A stretch of 64,000 nucleotides of DNA from Flavobacterium quisquiliarum (GCF_019308285.1 NZ_WWEM01000032.1:16137-80136); one strand, 5' to 3'; positions 52,605 through 63,448 are shown, counted from the stretch's first letter. Program-made: numbers and translations. The notes: generated by a model from the sequence alone, not told the origin.

Positions 52605-55600
52605 ATGAGTTCTATAAATCTTCAGGAAAATCAACTCTCCGGCTGCGAAACTTATATCGCGATTGTAGTAGACGAATCGGGTTCAATTGATGCAAATGAA
52701 GCACAGCAAATCAAAAGCGGGCTGACTTCCTTTATCAATTCGCAAACTCAAAGTAACATTACGCTATCTTTGATTGGAATGTCTCATAGTGATGTGAATT
52801 CAAGGCTGGATCATATTATTGAAAAAAGAATTTCAAGCAACAGTTCGGAATTTTTAACCTGGATTACTAATTTCAAACGAACTACTGCACCTGTTCCAAA
52901 TCCACAATCTGATTATTGGGCTTCTGGTTTAGAAGCAGTAAATAATCTCTCTGTAACTCCAGATATCATAATCGTAATAACTGATGGTTCACAAGTCAAT
53001 GACTTAAATAAACTGAAAAATCTATTCAATGTATTAAATACTAAGTCTCACGTTTTTACTTATGGAGTAACATCTAATGATTATCAGACAACTGGATTTA
53101 CCAATTTGAATTCTGCTCTTACAAATTATCTAGGAAAAATACCTTTATTAAAATCTGCCAACAACACTATTTTAAATTCAGATTACATCGAATTATCAGA
53201 TTTTACAAGATTAAATAGCGAATTAAATCAGCTTACTTCCGATTTAGCCACAGCAAATATTGGTTGTTTAGCGAATGTTGATATTCTTCAAAACAAAATC
53301 GAATATCCCATATTTAAAGCTGGAAGTTACATTAATGTTGATGCTGGAAGTTTAGTTCTCAAAAACAAAAGCCGTATTCCACTTACGCTTAATGCGGATA
53401 CAAAAATTCATAGCGAAATAGCTGTTGAAGGCTTAAGTTTTATGATCAAAAATACGGTCACTATCGAAGCTGGCACAGAAATAGAAGTTTCTCTTTATGT
53501 AAAAGGTACACCAGTAAATTCTGGAAGTTTTTCAAAGTTAATTGCTATTAGTAATGTTAATAATACCAGTCAGTTTAAACTTAACTTAAATATAGAAAGT
53601 CGATCTGCAACCTGCGAAACTTACATCGCAATTGTAGTAGACGAATCAGGCTCTATCAGCACTGATGAAGCACAGCAGATTAGAGAAGGACTAACTTCAT
53701 TTATCGATGCTCAGGCCCAAAGTAAAATTACACTTTCATTAATCGGAATGTCTAACAGCGATACTGCTGTTAGACCCGATGATGTGATCCAGAAAAAAAT
53801 TGCAGCTAATTCGCAAGATTTCAAAGATTGGATCAATTTATTTGGCAATGGAAGAGCTTATATACAATCTGATTATTGGGCTTCAGGTTTAAATGTGGCT
53901 AAAAATCTAACCGTTACTCCAGATATTGTATTTGTTATAACTGATGGTCTTCAGGTAAATAACTCCGAATTATTGAAAGGATTGTTTACTGATTTAAATG
54001 AACGTTCCAAAGTTTTTGTATACGGTGTAACCAGTTCTACAGAGACAGCAGAGGAATTAACCGTTCCATTAAATACTTTTTTAGGCAGAACACCAATAGT
54101 AAAGGAGAATACAAGTACAGCACTTAGTTCAGATTATATTAGAGTTTCCGATTTTAATACTTTAGGAAATGAATTAAACCAGTTAGCTACTAATTTATCT
54201 GATGCTCAGATTGGATGTATTTCGAATGTAAGTATTGTTCAAGACAAAATTTCTTATCCTGCTTTAAAGAAAGGCATAACAGTAAATCAGCCGGCTGGAA
54301 CTTTAGTCTTAAAAAACAAAAGCCGAGTGCCTCTTTCTTTAAGTTCAGGCATAAAAATTCATAGTATTGGTAGTTTGAACGGTTTAGTTTTTAAACTAAA
54401 AAATGCAGTTACAATTCCAGGTTCTGGCCAAATTGAAGCTGCCATTCAAATTGAAGGAAAACCAGTCGATTTAGGCACTTTCTCTACTCCTATTTTTCTA
54501 GATAACGTCTATAATCCTTCGGGATTTAGTATCAATTTTAATGTGGTGAGAGAATCTCCAACAATTGATATTACTTCAAATAAAACGAATCTGCAGTCGA
54601 CTTATTTACAAATTGCAGCAGCAGGTTCAAAAGGAATTGACAGTACAAGAGGAATTCATCTTCGCTGGATGCTGGCTGGGAAATTGGGAGAAAAACATCT
54701 TCCAAAAGGAAACTTATATCAAGGTTCTGCAATCAATTTTAATAAACCAGACGATTTTGTCAAAGTATACAGAGCTCCTTATACAAAGACAAATTACAAC
54801 TTAAATTTAAATGCACAGCCACAATTGGTTGACAATGATAATGCGCTTTGGATTTATAAAACAGCTGACGCAAAAAGAGCTATTTATGTTCATTTTAAGA
54901 ATAAAGAGAAATACGCAGCAATCAAACTTTCTATTAATCCTAGAACAAATCCAGCTGCTTTCATTCAGGCATACGGAAACAATCTGATTGAAATTGAAAA
55001 CAAAAATGAATTGTTTTTTGCTGCAGAATTGAATTTTACTTCTGTTACAAATTACAGCACATTGAAATTAGAAACATTGTCTGTTTCTGAAAATAACATA
55101 ACGGCAGCTAAAAGAGTTACAAATCGTAAAACTTATTCTGCCACACAATTAAGCAATGTTCGTTTAGTTGCAGAAAACGGAAGAAGTATTCGATTGAAAG
55201 CCAACAATTGTCTTTTAAGCTCTATAAATTTTGAGTTTTATTCAGACTTCATTACAAAAGCAAATACAGATGGAAATTGGAATTTAAAAGGCAAATATGG
55301 TTTAGAAACCAATGATCTAAAAGTATTTGAACAACTGGAGCCAAGATTAAATGCTGTACATGGAAAATGGCTTAGATACAATGATGGGGAATATGTAAAC
55401 ATTGCCAACTATAAAGACAAATGGAATAGAACAACCAACATACAAGACAAAAGTGATAAAAACATCAAGCAAATTGTTGAGAAGTACATTGAATTAAGCG
55501 AAAAATCATTTAATCCAACAGCTTTAGAACCAATCAATTTTGGAGATCTTGACACTGCCAAAACTCCTGAAGAAATTGAAGAAGAACAATTGGATGATGA

Positions 55601-58600
55601 AAACCTAAACACAATATCTAATCTGGATTTACTGAACATTGCTGCCAATGATTATCATATTGCACGTATGTTAGGTTTAGGCTGTATTGATATTGATGAT
55701 GACGTCTTTTCTGGAGATTATGTTTATTTAACAGAATATACTACGCTTGGAGATTTAGGCGATGGTTTAGGAGCTCGTGAAGTACAGCATCTTTCTATGA
55801 GTATTCCAACCTCTTTAAATACAGAACGTTATTCGCTTCCTATTCAATTAAACGACATCGTGCCGGGATTAAATGTCAACTCTGATGAAAATCAAACTGC
55901 TCCAATTACAGATCCTGATGGTTATAGTTTTGATGGAAAGAAAAGATATCTAAGTCTATTTATGGACGATGTCATGGATTACGACATTAATACCGAATTC
56001 TTTAAATCGTCAGCCGAATATGATGGAAGTTCCTTTACATTCCCCGTATATCTAGGTGTTAATTTTAAATTAAACGATGAAGAAGGCTGGCGAAAACCAT
56101 CGCTGTCTCATGATTTAGATTATCGTAATGTCAACAAAAAACTTGAACCCGGATCTTATGAAGCGGTTCCAATTATAATTCCTGAATCTGGAAAATCTAT
56201 TTTAAATGTCCGCCAGGAAGCAACGGGCAATAATACCTACAGCTATCAAGGATACGGAATCAACATTTTCTCAAGAGCTTCGGCAGGAAGGCAAATAAGT
56301 ATTGAATCTGAAATAAAACCGGCAAACAATTTAATGCCACCAAGCAACATTAATGCTCTTTTAATTACAGAAGAAAATCCATTAATGTTTACTTCGGAGT
56401 CAGAGCAAATCCGTTTATCAAACATTACGGGAGACGATAAGAGTTTGGTTCGAATCTTATTTGATTATTATTCTGCTCAGGAATTATTGAGTTACACAAT
56501 CCCTGAAGGAATGTCAATTGATGAAGCAACAAATGAAAATAGTATTTATCCTGATAGTGAAGAAATATTAGCTGATCATTTTAAACTATTCTATAAAGAC
56601 GGACTTCCTGAAGTAGAATACGGAGAAATTGGAGAAATCGACAATTTATCCGACGTTCTTACAGCAACAATTACTATAAAAGAATATAAAATTCTTAGCA
56701 GTGGCGAAGAAGTAAAAATTTCTTTAACAGAAGAGAATAAAAAACGTTTTACTGGAGGAATTTTAACAGTTGGAGATGAAAATTATCTCATTCAAGACAT
56801 CGAAGTTTTTACTAAACCTGGAGATACGGATAAATTTGACTATGCAAAAATAAAAGTATTAAAAAAAGAAGTGAGCGACAGTGCTCATGCTGATGGAGAA
56901 GCCACAATAGATTCTGATCAAATTAAATCTATTGAAATACCTGAAAGCAAATTATGTACAATGGTGCAAAACATGCAGACAGCCTGCAACTGGCATAAAC
57001 CCGGAATTGATTTTAAAGTTGAATACCCTGCTGAATTCAATAAAATCCATCGTGAAGTCATTCAGCCAGAAAGCGAAAATTCAAGTGATTTACAGGTCGA
57101 GAAAACTAGAGGAATCTGGGAAGATGCTGTAATCGAAAGAGTTTTGGAAGAGACTTTTGAAATGAATGCTGATGGTTCTTACAAAGTAGACACAGAGGGT
57201 GCTCCTGTAAAATGGGAAAATCAGAAAAGACATTTGGGTCTTTACAAAATTACTTTTCCTAGTTATAATTTACCTCAAGATCCGCAGTTTAAATCTAGAA
57301 GTGAAAATTCTGTAGAATGGTTTAATGGTATTGTCCGCTTGTTTACTAAAAGTTCTTATAAGGAAGGAAGCACTATTCCAGTAAAATCAAGAAAAGAATT
57401 TAAAGTAGTCCGTACAGAAAAAGAAGATGTAACTGGCAATCTAGTTTTAATTGTCAATGATCCTGACTTCAAATTAGGAGATTATGTTAATCAAGTAATG
57501 GATGAGGATTATGATGAGATTATTATTGGATCCCGAATGGTAAACTATTATCCAAGTTATAGAGTGTATTTATATGCTAATCAGGCTTCTGGTATTACTA
57601 AAGAAAATATTCAGCCAAGAGCAAATGAAAGTACCCATTACTCTATCTTCGGAATCAGTTCTGGCGCAGTTCGACCAACATTCAAATACAAATCAAAGAT
57701 TAGTATTCCTTGTCCAATGTATGCGGTTAAAATTGAAGAGCCTAAAAGACCGGAGAAGATAGAAAACGATAGTTTGTATGCTACAAGACCTGATTTTTAC
57801 AATCGTTCGACTTTTACTTTTAAAACTACATACAATAAAGATCGTAAACCTTATGGTGCTTTGCATTACAGAGCCAGCGAACAAGACTTTTTAAATCTTT
57901 TGTATGAACCGGCAACAGTAAAAACAATTCGCGAAGAATTGAGAAAATTGGGTGGCAACGATGAAATTCAATTTAAGGCGAGATGGGACGATTTTTTAAA
58001 TTTTAATGAGCTGGCAGAAAGAGGTAATTATAACGCTTATCCAGAAAATCAAACTGAAGCAAGTTATCAATTTCCAATGCCAGATAATGAAGAATTTAAA
58101 AATTTAATTAACGATTTTATTAAATGGCATAATGCGGCACAAACGCTGCCAGAGATGAAAGAAGTTGAAATTGATTCGATAACATCACTAAATCAAGTAA
58201 TAATTTCAAAAGGAGTTGAAAACCCTGTTTTAGCAATACATTTTATCGAAGAAGCAATACAATCTGCCTTTGTTCCTTTGACTGAAGTTCCTGTCGTTTA
58301 TGAGTATATAAAAGGAAGTGATTATGTTCCAACAAATAAAAAACAAACCATTAAAGACAAAAATGGTCATGCCTTAAAACCTACAGATACAGAATTCGAT
58401 ATTGCCCCAATGATGAAAATCGTTGATGAAGTTAAAAATATAACTCAGTTTACCGATTTTAATTTGGATGGAAATTCACAGAATGTTTATTTCTATGCGG
58501 TACGTGAAATGGACATTAAAATGAATTTCAGTCCGTTTAGTGATTTCTTAGGGCCAGTAAAACTAGTCGCGTCAAGTCCGCCTCAAACTCCGGAGATCAA

Positions 58601-59333
58601 AAGAATTATGCCAATTCTCGAAAATCAGGTTTTAGGAATTAAACCTTCAATTCAGTTTGAAATCAATGCTTATCAGCCAGAATACAAAATTGGCAAAATC
58701 AATATCTACCGTACCGATTCTATGCTGAATGCACAATCGATACGAACGATGACATTAGCAAAAGAAATTTTAATTGATGAGGATACTTTATCGAATGAAT
58801 TTGACAATGTTTGGACAGTTTATGATGATTTTGAAGATCTAGAATCTGTTCCTTTTAGCGACGGACTTTTTTATCGAATTACCGTTTCAAGAAAAATAGA
58901 ATATGCCGATTCTAGTTCAACAAAAGATAATCCTGTTCTTACTATTGATTATGCACCATCGCAGCCATCAAAAATTACAGCGACTGTAATAACTGACAAT
59001 GTTTCCCCACAATCTCCGGTATTAGAAGCGTCTGCCAATGTCACTGGGACAAATGAAGAAATCTTAGAACCAGTTGTTTTCAATTGGGAAAAAACGACTC
59101 ATAATGGTAAGTATCATCTTTACAAAATGAATAATCAAGGAAATTGGGAGAAAATTCATGAAAAAGTTTCAAACGAGCAGAACATTATACTGCCTTTACT
59201 AGAAACTAGACTACGAGTAGATGAATTGGTTACTAAAAATGAAAATGGAGAAAGAATCTACCATCATTTCAAAGTGCTTTCTGAAAATTCTTCAGGAATG
59301 TTCAGCAGTGAAGAAAAAATCTTAACACTTTAA
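52605..59333 (+). CDS. Giant protein with two tandem von Willebrand A domains, 2242 aa
   Basis: Two near-identical vWA modules begin at residues about 16 and 339, each with an intact MIDAS 'IVVDESGSI' (D23/S25/S27 and D346/S348/S350), a second metal-site block ('TPDIIIVITDGSQVN', 'TPDIVFVITDGLQVN'), and a following beta-domain ('LVLKNKSRIPLTLN', 'LVLKNKSRVPLSLS'). Residues 650-2000 include 'GIHLRWMLAGKLGEKHLPKG' and are mostly beta. The last 250 look like Fn3/Ig-type strands. No signal peptide. vWA MIDAS sites bind a metal ion and an acidic ligand, so this could bind a partner or target surface. Larger fold unknown. Confidence 0.75.
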   Translation: MSSINLQENQLSGCETYIAIVVDESGSIDANEAQQIKSGLTSFINSQTQSNITLSLIGMSHSDVNSRLDHIIEKRISSNSSEFLTWITNFKRTTAPVPNPQSDYWASGLEAVNNLSVTPDIIIVITDGSQVNDLNKLKNLFNVLNTKSHVFTYGVTSNDYQTTGFTNLNSALTNYLGKIPLLKSANNTILNSDYIELSDFTRLNSELNQLTSDLATANIGCLANVDILQNKIEYPIFKAGSYINVDAGSLVLKNKSRIPLTLNADTKIHSEIAVEGLSFMIKNTVTIEAGTEIEVSLYVKGTPVNSGSFSKLIAISNVNNTSQFKLNLNIESRSATCETYIAIVVDESGSISTDEAQQIREGLTSFIDAQAQSKITLSLIGMSNSDTAVRPDDVIQKKIAANSQDFKDWINLFGNGRAYIQSDYWASGLNVAKNLTVTPDIVFVITDGLQVNNSELLKGLFTDLNERSKVFVYGVTSSTETAEELTVPLNTFLGRTPIVKENTSTALSSDYIRVSDFNTLGNELNQLATNLSDAQIGCISNVSIVQDKISYPALKKGITVNQPAGTLVLKNKSRVPLSLSSGIKIHSIGSLNGLVFKLKNAVTIPGSGQIEAAIQIEGKPVDLGTFSTPIFLDNVYNPSGFSINFNVVRESPTIDITSNKTNLQSTYLQIAAAGSKGIDSTRGIHLRWMLAGKLGEKHLPKGNLYQGSAINFNKPDDFVKVYRAPYTKTNYNLNLNAQPQLVDNDNALWIYKTADAKRAIYVHFKNKEKYAAIKLSINPRTNPAAFIQAYGNNLIEIENKNELFFAAELNFTSVTNYSTLKLETLSVSENNITAAKRVTNRKTYSATQLSNVRLVAENGRSIRLKANNCLLSSINFEFYSDFITKANTDGNWNLKGKYGLETNDLKVFEQLEPRLNAVHGKWLRYNDGEYVNIANYKDKWNRTTNIQDKSDKNIKQIVEKYIELSEKSFNPTALEPINFGDLDTAKTPEEIEEEQLDDENLNTISNLDLLNIAANDYHIARMLGLGCIDIDDDVFSGDYVYLTEYTTLGDLGDGLGAREVQHLSMSIPTSLNTERYSLPIQLNDIVPGLNVNSDENQTAPITDPDGYSFDGKKRYLSLFMDDVMDYDINTEFFKSSAEYDGSSFTFPVYLGVNFKLNDEEGWRKPSLSHDLDYRNVNKKLEPGSYEAVPIIIPESGKSILNVRQEATGNNTYSYQGYGINIFSRASAGRQISIESEIKPANNLMPPSNINALLITEENPLMFTSESEQIRLSNITGDDKSLVRILFDYYSAQELLSYTIPEGMSIDEATNENSIYPDSEEILADHFKLFYKDGLPEVEYGEIGEIDNLSDVLTATITIKEYKILSSGEEVKISLTEENKKRFTGGILTVGDENYLIQDIEVFTKPGDTDKFDYAKIKVLKKEVSDSAHADGEATIDSDQIKSIEIPESKLCTMVQNMQTACNWHKPGIDFKVEYPAEFNKIHREVIQPESENSSDLQVEKTRGIWEDAVIERVLEETFEMNADGSYKVDTEGAPVKWENQKRHLGLYKITFPSYNLPQDPQFKSRSENSVEWFNGIVRLFTKSSYKEGSTIPVKSRKEFKVVRTEKEDVTGNLVLIVNDPDFKLGDYVNQVMDEDYDEIIIGSRMVNYYPSYRVYLYANQASGITKENIQPRANESTHYSIFGISSGAVRPTFKYKSKISIPCPMYAVKIEEPKRPEKIENDSLYATRPDFYNRSTFTFKTTYNKDRKPYGALHYRASEQDFLNLLYEPATVKTIREELRKLGGNDEIQFKARWDDFLNFNELAERGNYNAYPENQTEASYQFPMPDNEEFKNLINDFIKWHNAAQTLPEMKEVEIDSITSLNQVIISKGVENPVLAIHFIEEAIQSAFVPLTEVPVVYEYIKGSDYVPTNKKQTIKDKNGHALKPTDTEFDIAPMMKIVDEVKNITQFTDFNLDGNSQNVYFYAVREMDIKMNFSPFSDFLGPVKLVASSPPQTPEIKRIMPILENQVLGIKPSIQFEINAYQPEYKIGKINIYRTDSMLNAQSIRTMTLAKEILIDEDTLSNEFDNVWTVYDDFEDLESVPFSDGLFYRITVSRKIEYADSSSTKDNPVLTIDYAPSQPSKITATVITDNVSPQSPVLEASANVTGTNEEILEPVVFNWEKTTHNGKYHLYKMNNQGNWEKIHEKVSNEQNIILPLLETRLRVDELVTKNENGERIYHHFKVLSENSSGMFSSEEKILTL

Positions 59334-59340
59334 AACTATT

Positions 59341-59370
59341 AAATACCAATGCTTAAAAACATTGGTATTT
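59341..59370 (+). terminator. Terminator after the giant-protein operon
   Basis: A perfect 11-bp stem (AAATACCAATG / CATTGGTATTT) with an 8-nt loop, 8 bp after the stop codon of the vWA protein. Confidence 0.8.
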
Positions 59371-59422
59371 ATCTCTCAGCTTTTTCAAATAAAATTTTAC
59401 AGCAAGAAAAAAATTAAACAAC

Positions 59423-60577
59423 ATGGCAATAACAAGAAGTGACTTTCACAACAAATTCAACAATGGTGATATTCCATCACACTCAGACTTCGTAGAAATT
59501 TTTGACAATTTCGTAAACAGAGAAAGTGATAAAGCCGATTTTCAAATGATTGAAATTGGCACCGACAATGAACATTATGTAACCCCAGCTCTTTTAAGAA
59601 GTATTTTCCAAAATTCAGGAATTCTATCGGGAAACTGCTATTTTCCTTATAAAGAATATAGAGACGCTTTTACAGGTGAATTAATAAATTTAGAATATGA
59701 ACCTATTGAAAATAGTGTCAAAGTATTCAAAAATGGACAGTTACTAAAACAAGTCGAAGATTATATATTAAACGAGAAACAAGGAACCATTTTTTTCCCT
59801 GATGGAGGAATTGCGGATAGAAATATTGAAATTAATTATTGGCACCAAAATAAAGATTCAGTATCAGGAAGTTTTGAGTCAATGTTTGGAAAAGCATCGA
59901 TTCCGTTTAAAGAAAATTTTAGTGAAGATACTTTTAATAGCGACACCATTATTTTACAAAAAAAGCCTCTAAAATACAGTGCAAAAATCTACAAAAATGG
60001 GCAGTTATTAAGAGAAGATAAAGATTATTCTATTGTTGACGGAAGTAATGTAATAACATTTGCCTCACCTATCAGTAATCGTAATATCGAAGTAGATTAT
60101 TGGTACGAAGGCCCTATTTCATTAACCGATGCGCAGCTGAATACAAAATATGTCGATTTAACTACAGCACAAACCATTGGTGGTAAAAAGACTTTTACAG
60201 AAAACACAGAAAGTAAAGGCTTTATTAAAACAGGCGGTACTGCCAACCAATACCTAATGGCCGATGGTTCAGTATCCACTTCTGCCGGCTCTGAATATGA
60301 TGCAGGACATGCAGGTTTTGGTCTTCTTTCTTTTGGAAATGGAGGTTATCAAAAATTTAGTAATGGATTAATTCTTCAGTGGGCTTATTTAATAAATGGC
60401 ACAAATACTTATAGTTTTCCTCTAACCTGGCCAAACAGAGCTTTAAGTGTTACATTATCAACTGTAAGAACATCTTCAGGAAGCAGAGGATTCAACCATG
60501 TTGCTAATCTTACAAGAACAAATTACTTCGCAGTTATCGATGGCGCAAACGGATACATGTTCGCTATTGGATATTAA
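59423..60577 (+). CDS. Tail-fibre-like protein with Gp53-like C-terminal tip
   Basis: A 384-aa protein. After an N-terminal module ('MAITRSDFHNKFNNGDIPSH') two related blocks follow ('SVKVFKNGQLLKQVEDYIL' and 'SAKIYKNGQLLREDKDYSI', each about 70 residues, an internal duplication), then 'TTAQTIGGKKTFTENTESKG' and a C-terminal 'SNGLILQWAYLINGTNTYSF' and 'YFAVIDGANGYMFAIGY' tip as in Gp53-like phage fibre ends. It is probably a receptor-binding fibre. A tail assembly chaperone-like gene follows by 12 bp. Confidence 0.8.
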   Translation: MAITRSDFHNKFNNGDIPSHSDFVEIFDNFVNRESDKADFQMIEIGTDNEHYVTPALLRSIFQNSGILSGNCYFPYKEYRDAFTGELINLEYEPIENSVKVFKNGQLLKQVEDYILNEKQGTIFFPDGGIADRNIEINYWHQNKDSVSGSFESMFGKASIPFKENFSEDTFNSDTIILQKKPLKYSAKIYKNGQLLREDKDYSIVDGSNVITFASPISNRNIEVDYWYEGPISLTDAQLNTKYVDLTTAQTIGGKKTFTENTESKGFIKTGGTANQYLMADGSVSTSAGSEYDAGHAGFGLLSFGNGGYQKFSNGLILQWAYLINGTNTYSFPLTWPNRALSVTLSTVRTSSGSRGFNHVANLTRTNYFAVIDGANGYMFAIGY

Positions 60578-60589
60578 TAAATAAAAAAA

Positions 60590-60967
60590 ATGAAAAATAT
60601 GTATAAAGGAACTTACAACACTGATGGTGAATACACTGGTTTTTATGTAGAAGGAATTCATGAAAGTATTCCAGAACCGAATGTCGAATTAAATGAAGAA
60701 GAATGGCAGCAAGCTTTGTCAAAAAACTATAAAGTCATTGGAGGAAAACACACTTATTCTCCTTTTGTTCAAAGTCCTGAAGAACTTCTTGAAAGCATTA
60801 GAGCCACCCGCAACACCTTATTGATTGAGAGTGATTGGACACAAATGGAAGACTCTCCTCTTACTGAAACAAAAAAACTAGAATGGAAAAATTATAGACA
60901 AGAATTAAGGGACTTAACAGAAACTGATAATCCAGAATTTATTGTCTGGCCTTCAAAGCCATTGTAG
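60590..60967 (+). CDS. Phage tail fibre assembly chaperone-like protein
   Basis: A 125-aa protein whose C-terminal half ('LLESIRATRNTLLIESDWTQ' and 'KLEWKNYRQELRDLTE') matches the Phage_tail_APC/assembly chaperone signature, ending 'FIVWPSKPL'. These proteins help fold or attach the adjacent fibre. It follows the Gp53-like fibre gene, as expected. An alternative start three codons in (MYKG) is possible. Confidence 0.8.
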   Translation: MKNMYKGTYNTDGEYTGFYVEGIHESIPEPNVELNEEEWQQALSKNYKVIGGKHTYSPFVQSPEELLESIRATRNTLLIESDWTQMEDSPLTETKKLEWKNYRQELRDLTETDNPEFIVWPSKPL

Positions 60968-61028
60968 TAAAAAAATAATTACACAATATTTTTTTAAACA
61001 AATCATCTCACTATTATAAAATAAATAC

Positions 61029-62123
61029 ATGGAAGAAAACACAACCTATAAGCCTTTTGCCTATCAAGAAAACTACATTCCAGCAGAAGGAGAAACAGTT
61101 TTTTATAATACGGAACAAACATTAACTAAAACTAAAAACGATTGTACAGCAGGAATCCCTAGTTCAGTAAATCTTACTGCCGAAGCAAACAAATTTGTAT
61201 CAAATGAAAGTGTTGACGAGGCAAATGAACAGGCAGAGGCTTGGTTAAAAACGAATTCTCAAGCCTATGCCAATAATACAGGAACCTGCTTTATTGATAG
61301 TACTCCTCCTAGTACTATACTTTTAAGTACATCGAATATCACTCCAAATACAGTAGTATTATCATGGACAGAAGCAACAGATAATATTGGAGTTTCAGGT
61401 TATGATATTTATATTGATGATACTTTTTTAGACGCTACTTCAAATGATGTTTTGTCGTATACAGTTAACGAGCTTTCGTCTTCTACGTCTTACAGTTTTT
61501 ATATAAAAGCAAAAGATTTTGCTGGGAATTCAAGCAATAGTAATGTATTAGAAGTTACTACATTACCTCTAACATTGACTCTCAAAGCGGTCAAATCAGT
61601 AATATTCGAGAAAAAATCGACTTCATGGAGCGGATGTAAAGACGCAGCTTCTGCAGATTTACAACATACGGATAATAATGTTATTGGCGGTGGAAAAGAT
61701 GCTTCTTACTTTTATCTTAATAGATATAGAGGAGTTATTGATACTTCATCGATTGCAACAAAACCAAAAACTGCCAAAATTAAATTTAAGTTCGCCCAAA
61801 ATACTGTCGGTGGTGCATTAACGTTTAATCTGTATGGTGCTAATATTCAAATTCCTGTCGGACAAAATTTCCAGCTTGTCGATTGGAACGATTGGGATTC
61901 AAGCACTTTTATAAATAGTGTTTCAGTCCCTGTTAATTCAACGTCTGAAAATGAAATTTCTTTAACTTCTTCTCAATTAGATCTATTGCTATCTCAACAA
62001 GCATTTAACTTTTTCCTTATTTCTAATGGCGATAGAAATAATTCAGATCCAAGCACAAACAACAGACCGACACTTTCTATAACTCCTTCAACTGGAGAAG
62101 TTTATTTAGAATGTGAGTTTTAA
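61029..62123 (+). CDS. Fibre/adhesin-like protein with DUF5977-like and fibronectin type III parts
   Basis: The 364-aa protein starts with a DUF5977-like block ('TVFYNTEQTLTKTKNDCTAG', ending 'NSQAYANNTGTC'). A fibronectin type III domain follows (about residues 95-180: 'PNTVVLSWTEATDNIGVSGY' and 'TSYSFYIKAKDFAGNSSNSN'), then a beta-rich C-terminus with 'GGGKDASYFYLNRYRGVIDT'. No signal peptide. It lies among fibre genes and likely adds a binding module to the same assembly. Confidence 0.65.
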   Translation: MEENTTYKPFAYQENYIPAEGETVFYNTEQTLTKTKNDCTAGIPSSVNLTAEANKFVSNESVDEANEQAEAWLKTNSQAYANNTGTCFIDSTPPSTILLSTSNITPNTVVLSWTEATDNIGVSGYDIYIDDTFLDATSNDVLSYTVNELSSSTSYSFYIKAKDFAGNSSNSNVLEVTTLPLTLTLKAVKSVIFEKKSTSWSGCKDAASADLQHTDNNVIGGGKDASYFYLNRYRGVIDTSSIATKPKTAKIKFKFAQNTVGGALTFNLYGANIQIPVGQNFQLVDWNDWDSSTFINSVSVPVNSTSENEISLTSSQLDLLLSQQAFNFFLISNGDRNNSDPSTNNRPTLSITPSTGEVYLECEF

Positions 62124-62176
62124 TACTACTACCCCGTAAAGACTGAATAATAAAAACAAATTAAATACCACAAAAA

Positions 62177-63448
62177 ATGAGTACAGATTATAACAGAATA
62201 AAAGTGGCTGATTTGGAAACAAATGAACCGAATAAAGTTTTAAAAACAAATGAAAATGGCGAATTACAATTCAGCGAAGTATCTTTGGATAATGATCTAT
62301 TCTTTGAATCAGGATTAGAAGCGGACTCGATAGTATTAAAAAACAAAAACAATAATACCTCAACCGGAATAGGAGCTGTAGTACTGGGGCAGAATTCTGA
62401 AGCATCAGGTGTACATGCCTCAGCTATAGGCCTTAACACAACTGCGTCAGGATATTGGTCTCATGCTCAAGGAAATAACACAGTGGCTAGTAACTTTGGA
62501 AGCCATGCCCAGGGAGTTAGTACAATATCGTCTGGTTATGCGAGTCACGCACAGGGTGAAGAAACAGTAGCCAGTGGAGATCATTCTTTTGCAGGAGGAT
62601 ATTCAAGTACAGCCTCGGGAGAATCTTCATTGGCTTTTGGTTTCAATGCAATGGCTAATGCAACAGGAACAATTGTACTAGGTTCAAATATCACAGGAAA
62701 TCAACCTAATACAACTTATGTAGATAATCTAAATATAAAAACACTGAGCAGTGGAACAAGTATAATGAATTTAGGATTAGATTCTAATGGCAACGTCACT
62801 AGTCATCCTCGACAAAATCTACAATCTATTCTAGACACTGGCAGTGGTGCTACCACAAACAATGAACTTACTATTTGGACACCAAATTTTAGATTTTTTA
62901 ATTCCCAAAGTAAAGGAGCTATACTTACAGATGGACAAGGAATAAAAATTCAAGGACAAAATGGAGGAATTTATCTAGAAGGTCATTCTGGAGGTTTACA
63001 CTTAGGCAATACTTCTATTATTGATTTTAGTGCTCCTGCTGAATTTTTGGCAGAAGCTTGGCTAAAATCGCCAACTCGAGTTAAAAACGGTAATGTTTTA
63101 ATTTTTGAGGGCTCAGGCAATAACGGAGTTATCAATAAAGGTCAATATCCTGGAGATCCTTTATTGATAAATTGTGATGATGGTATATTAGTAAACAACA
63201 AATATATTGCAACCGCAGTAAATGGTGTTACAGCGGATCGTTCTGGTATGATTGTAACTATGGCAGTAAACAATACAACTACCCCATTAAGCTTATCAGA
63301 CTTAAATTCAACTTATCCTAATGTTTTACCAGCTTACAGAGTACAATGTTTTGGTATAGAAAGTGGAGGAATTATTTATGAAAAAAGTAATATCTCTAGT
63401 AATGGTATTCCACAATGGTTTAAATATCCAGCCACAAAAGTATTGTAA
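62177..63448 (+). CDS. Fibre-like protein with YadA-type head repeats
   Basis: A 423-aa protein with the shared N-terminus ('NRIKVADLETNEPNKVLKTN') and about seven head repeats of roughly 14-16 residues ('ASGYWSHAQGNNTVAS', 'SSGYASHAQGEETVAS', 'ASGESSLAFGFNAMA'), as in trimeric adhesins. The C-terminal half is beta-rich without a peptidase S74 signature. Probably a receptor-binding fibre alternative to the other two. Confidence 0.8.
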   Translation: MSTDYNRIKVADLETNEPNKVLKTNENGELQFSEVSLDNDLFFESGLEADSIVLKNKNNNTSTGIGAVVLGQNSEASGVHASAIGLNTTASGYWSHAQGNNTVASNFGSHAQGVSTISSGYASHAQGEETVASGDHSFAGGYSSTASGESSLAFGFNAMANATGTIVLGSNITGNQPNTTYVDNLNIKTLSSGTSIMNLGLDSNGNVTSHPRQNLQSILDTGSGATTNNELTIWTPNFRFFNSQSKGAILTDGQGIKIQGQNGGIYLEGHSGGLHLGNTSIIDFSAPAEFLAEAWLKSPTRVKNGNVLIFEGSGNNGVINKGQYPGDPLLINCDDGILVNNKYIATAVNGVTADRSGMIVTMAVNNTTTPLSLSDLNSTYPNVLPAYRVQCFGIESGGIIYEKSNISSNGIPQWFKYPATKVL

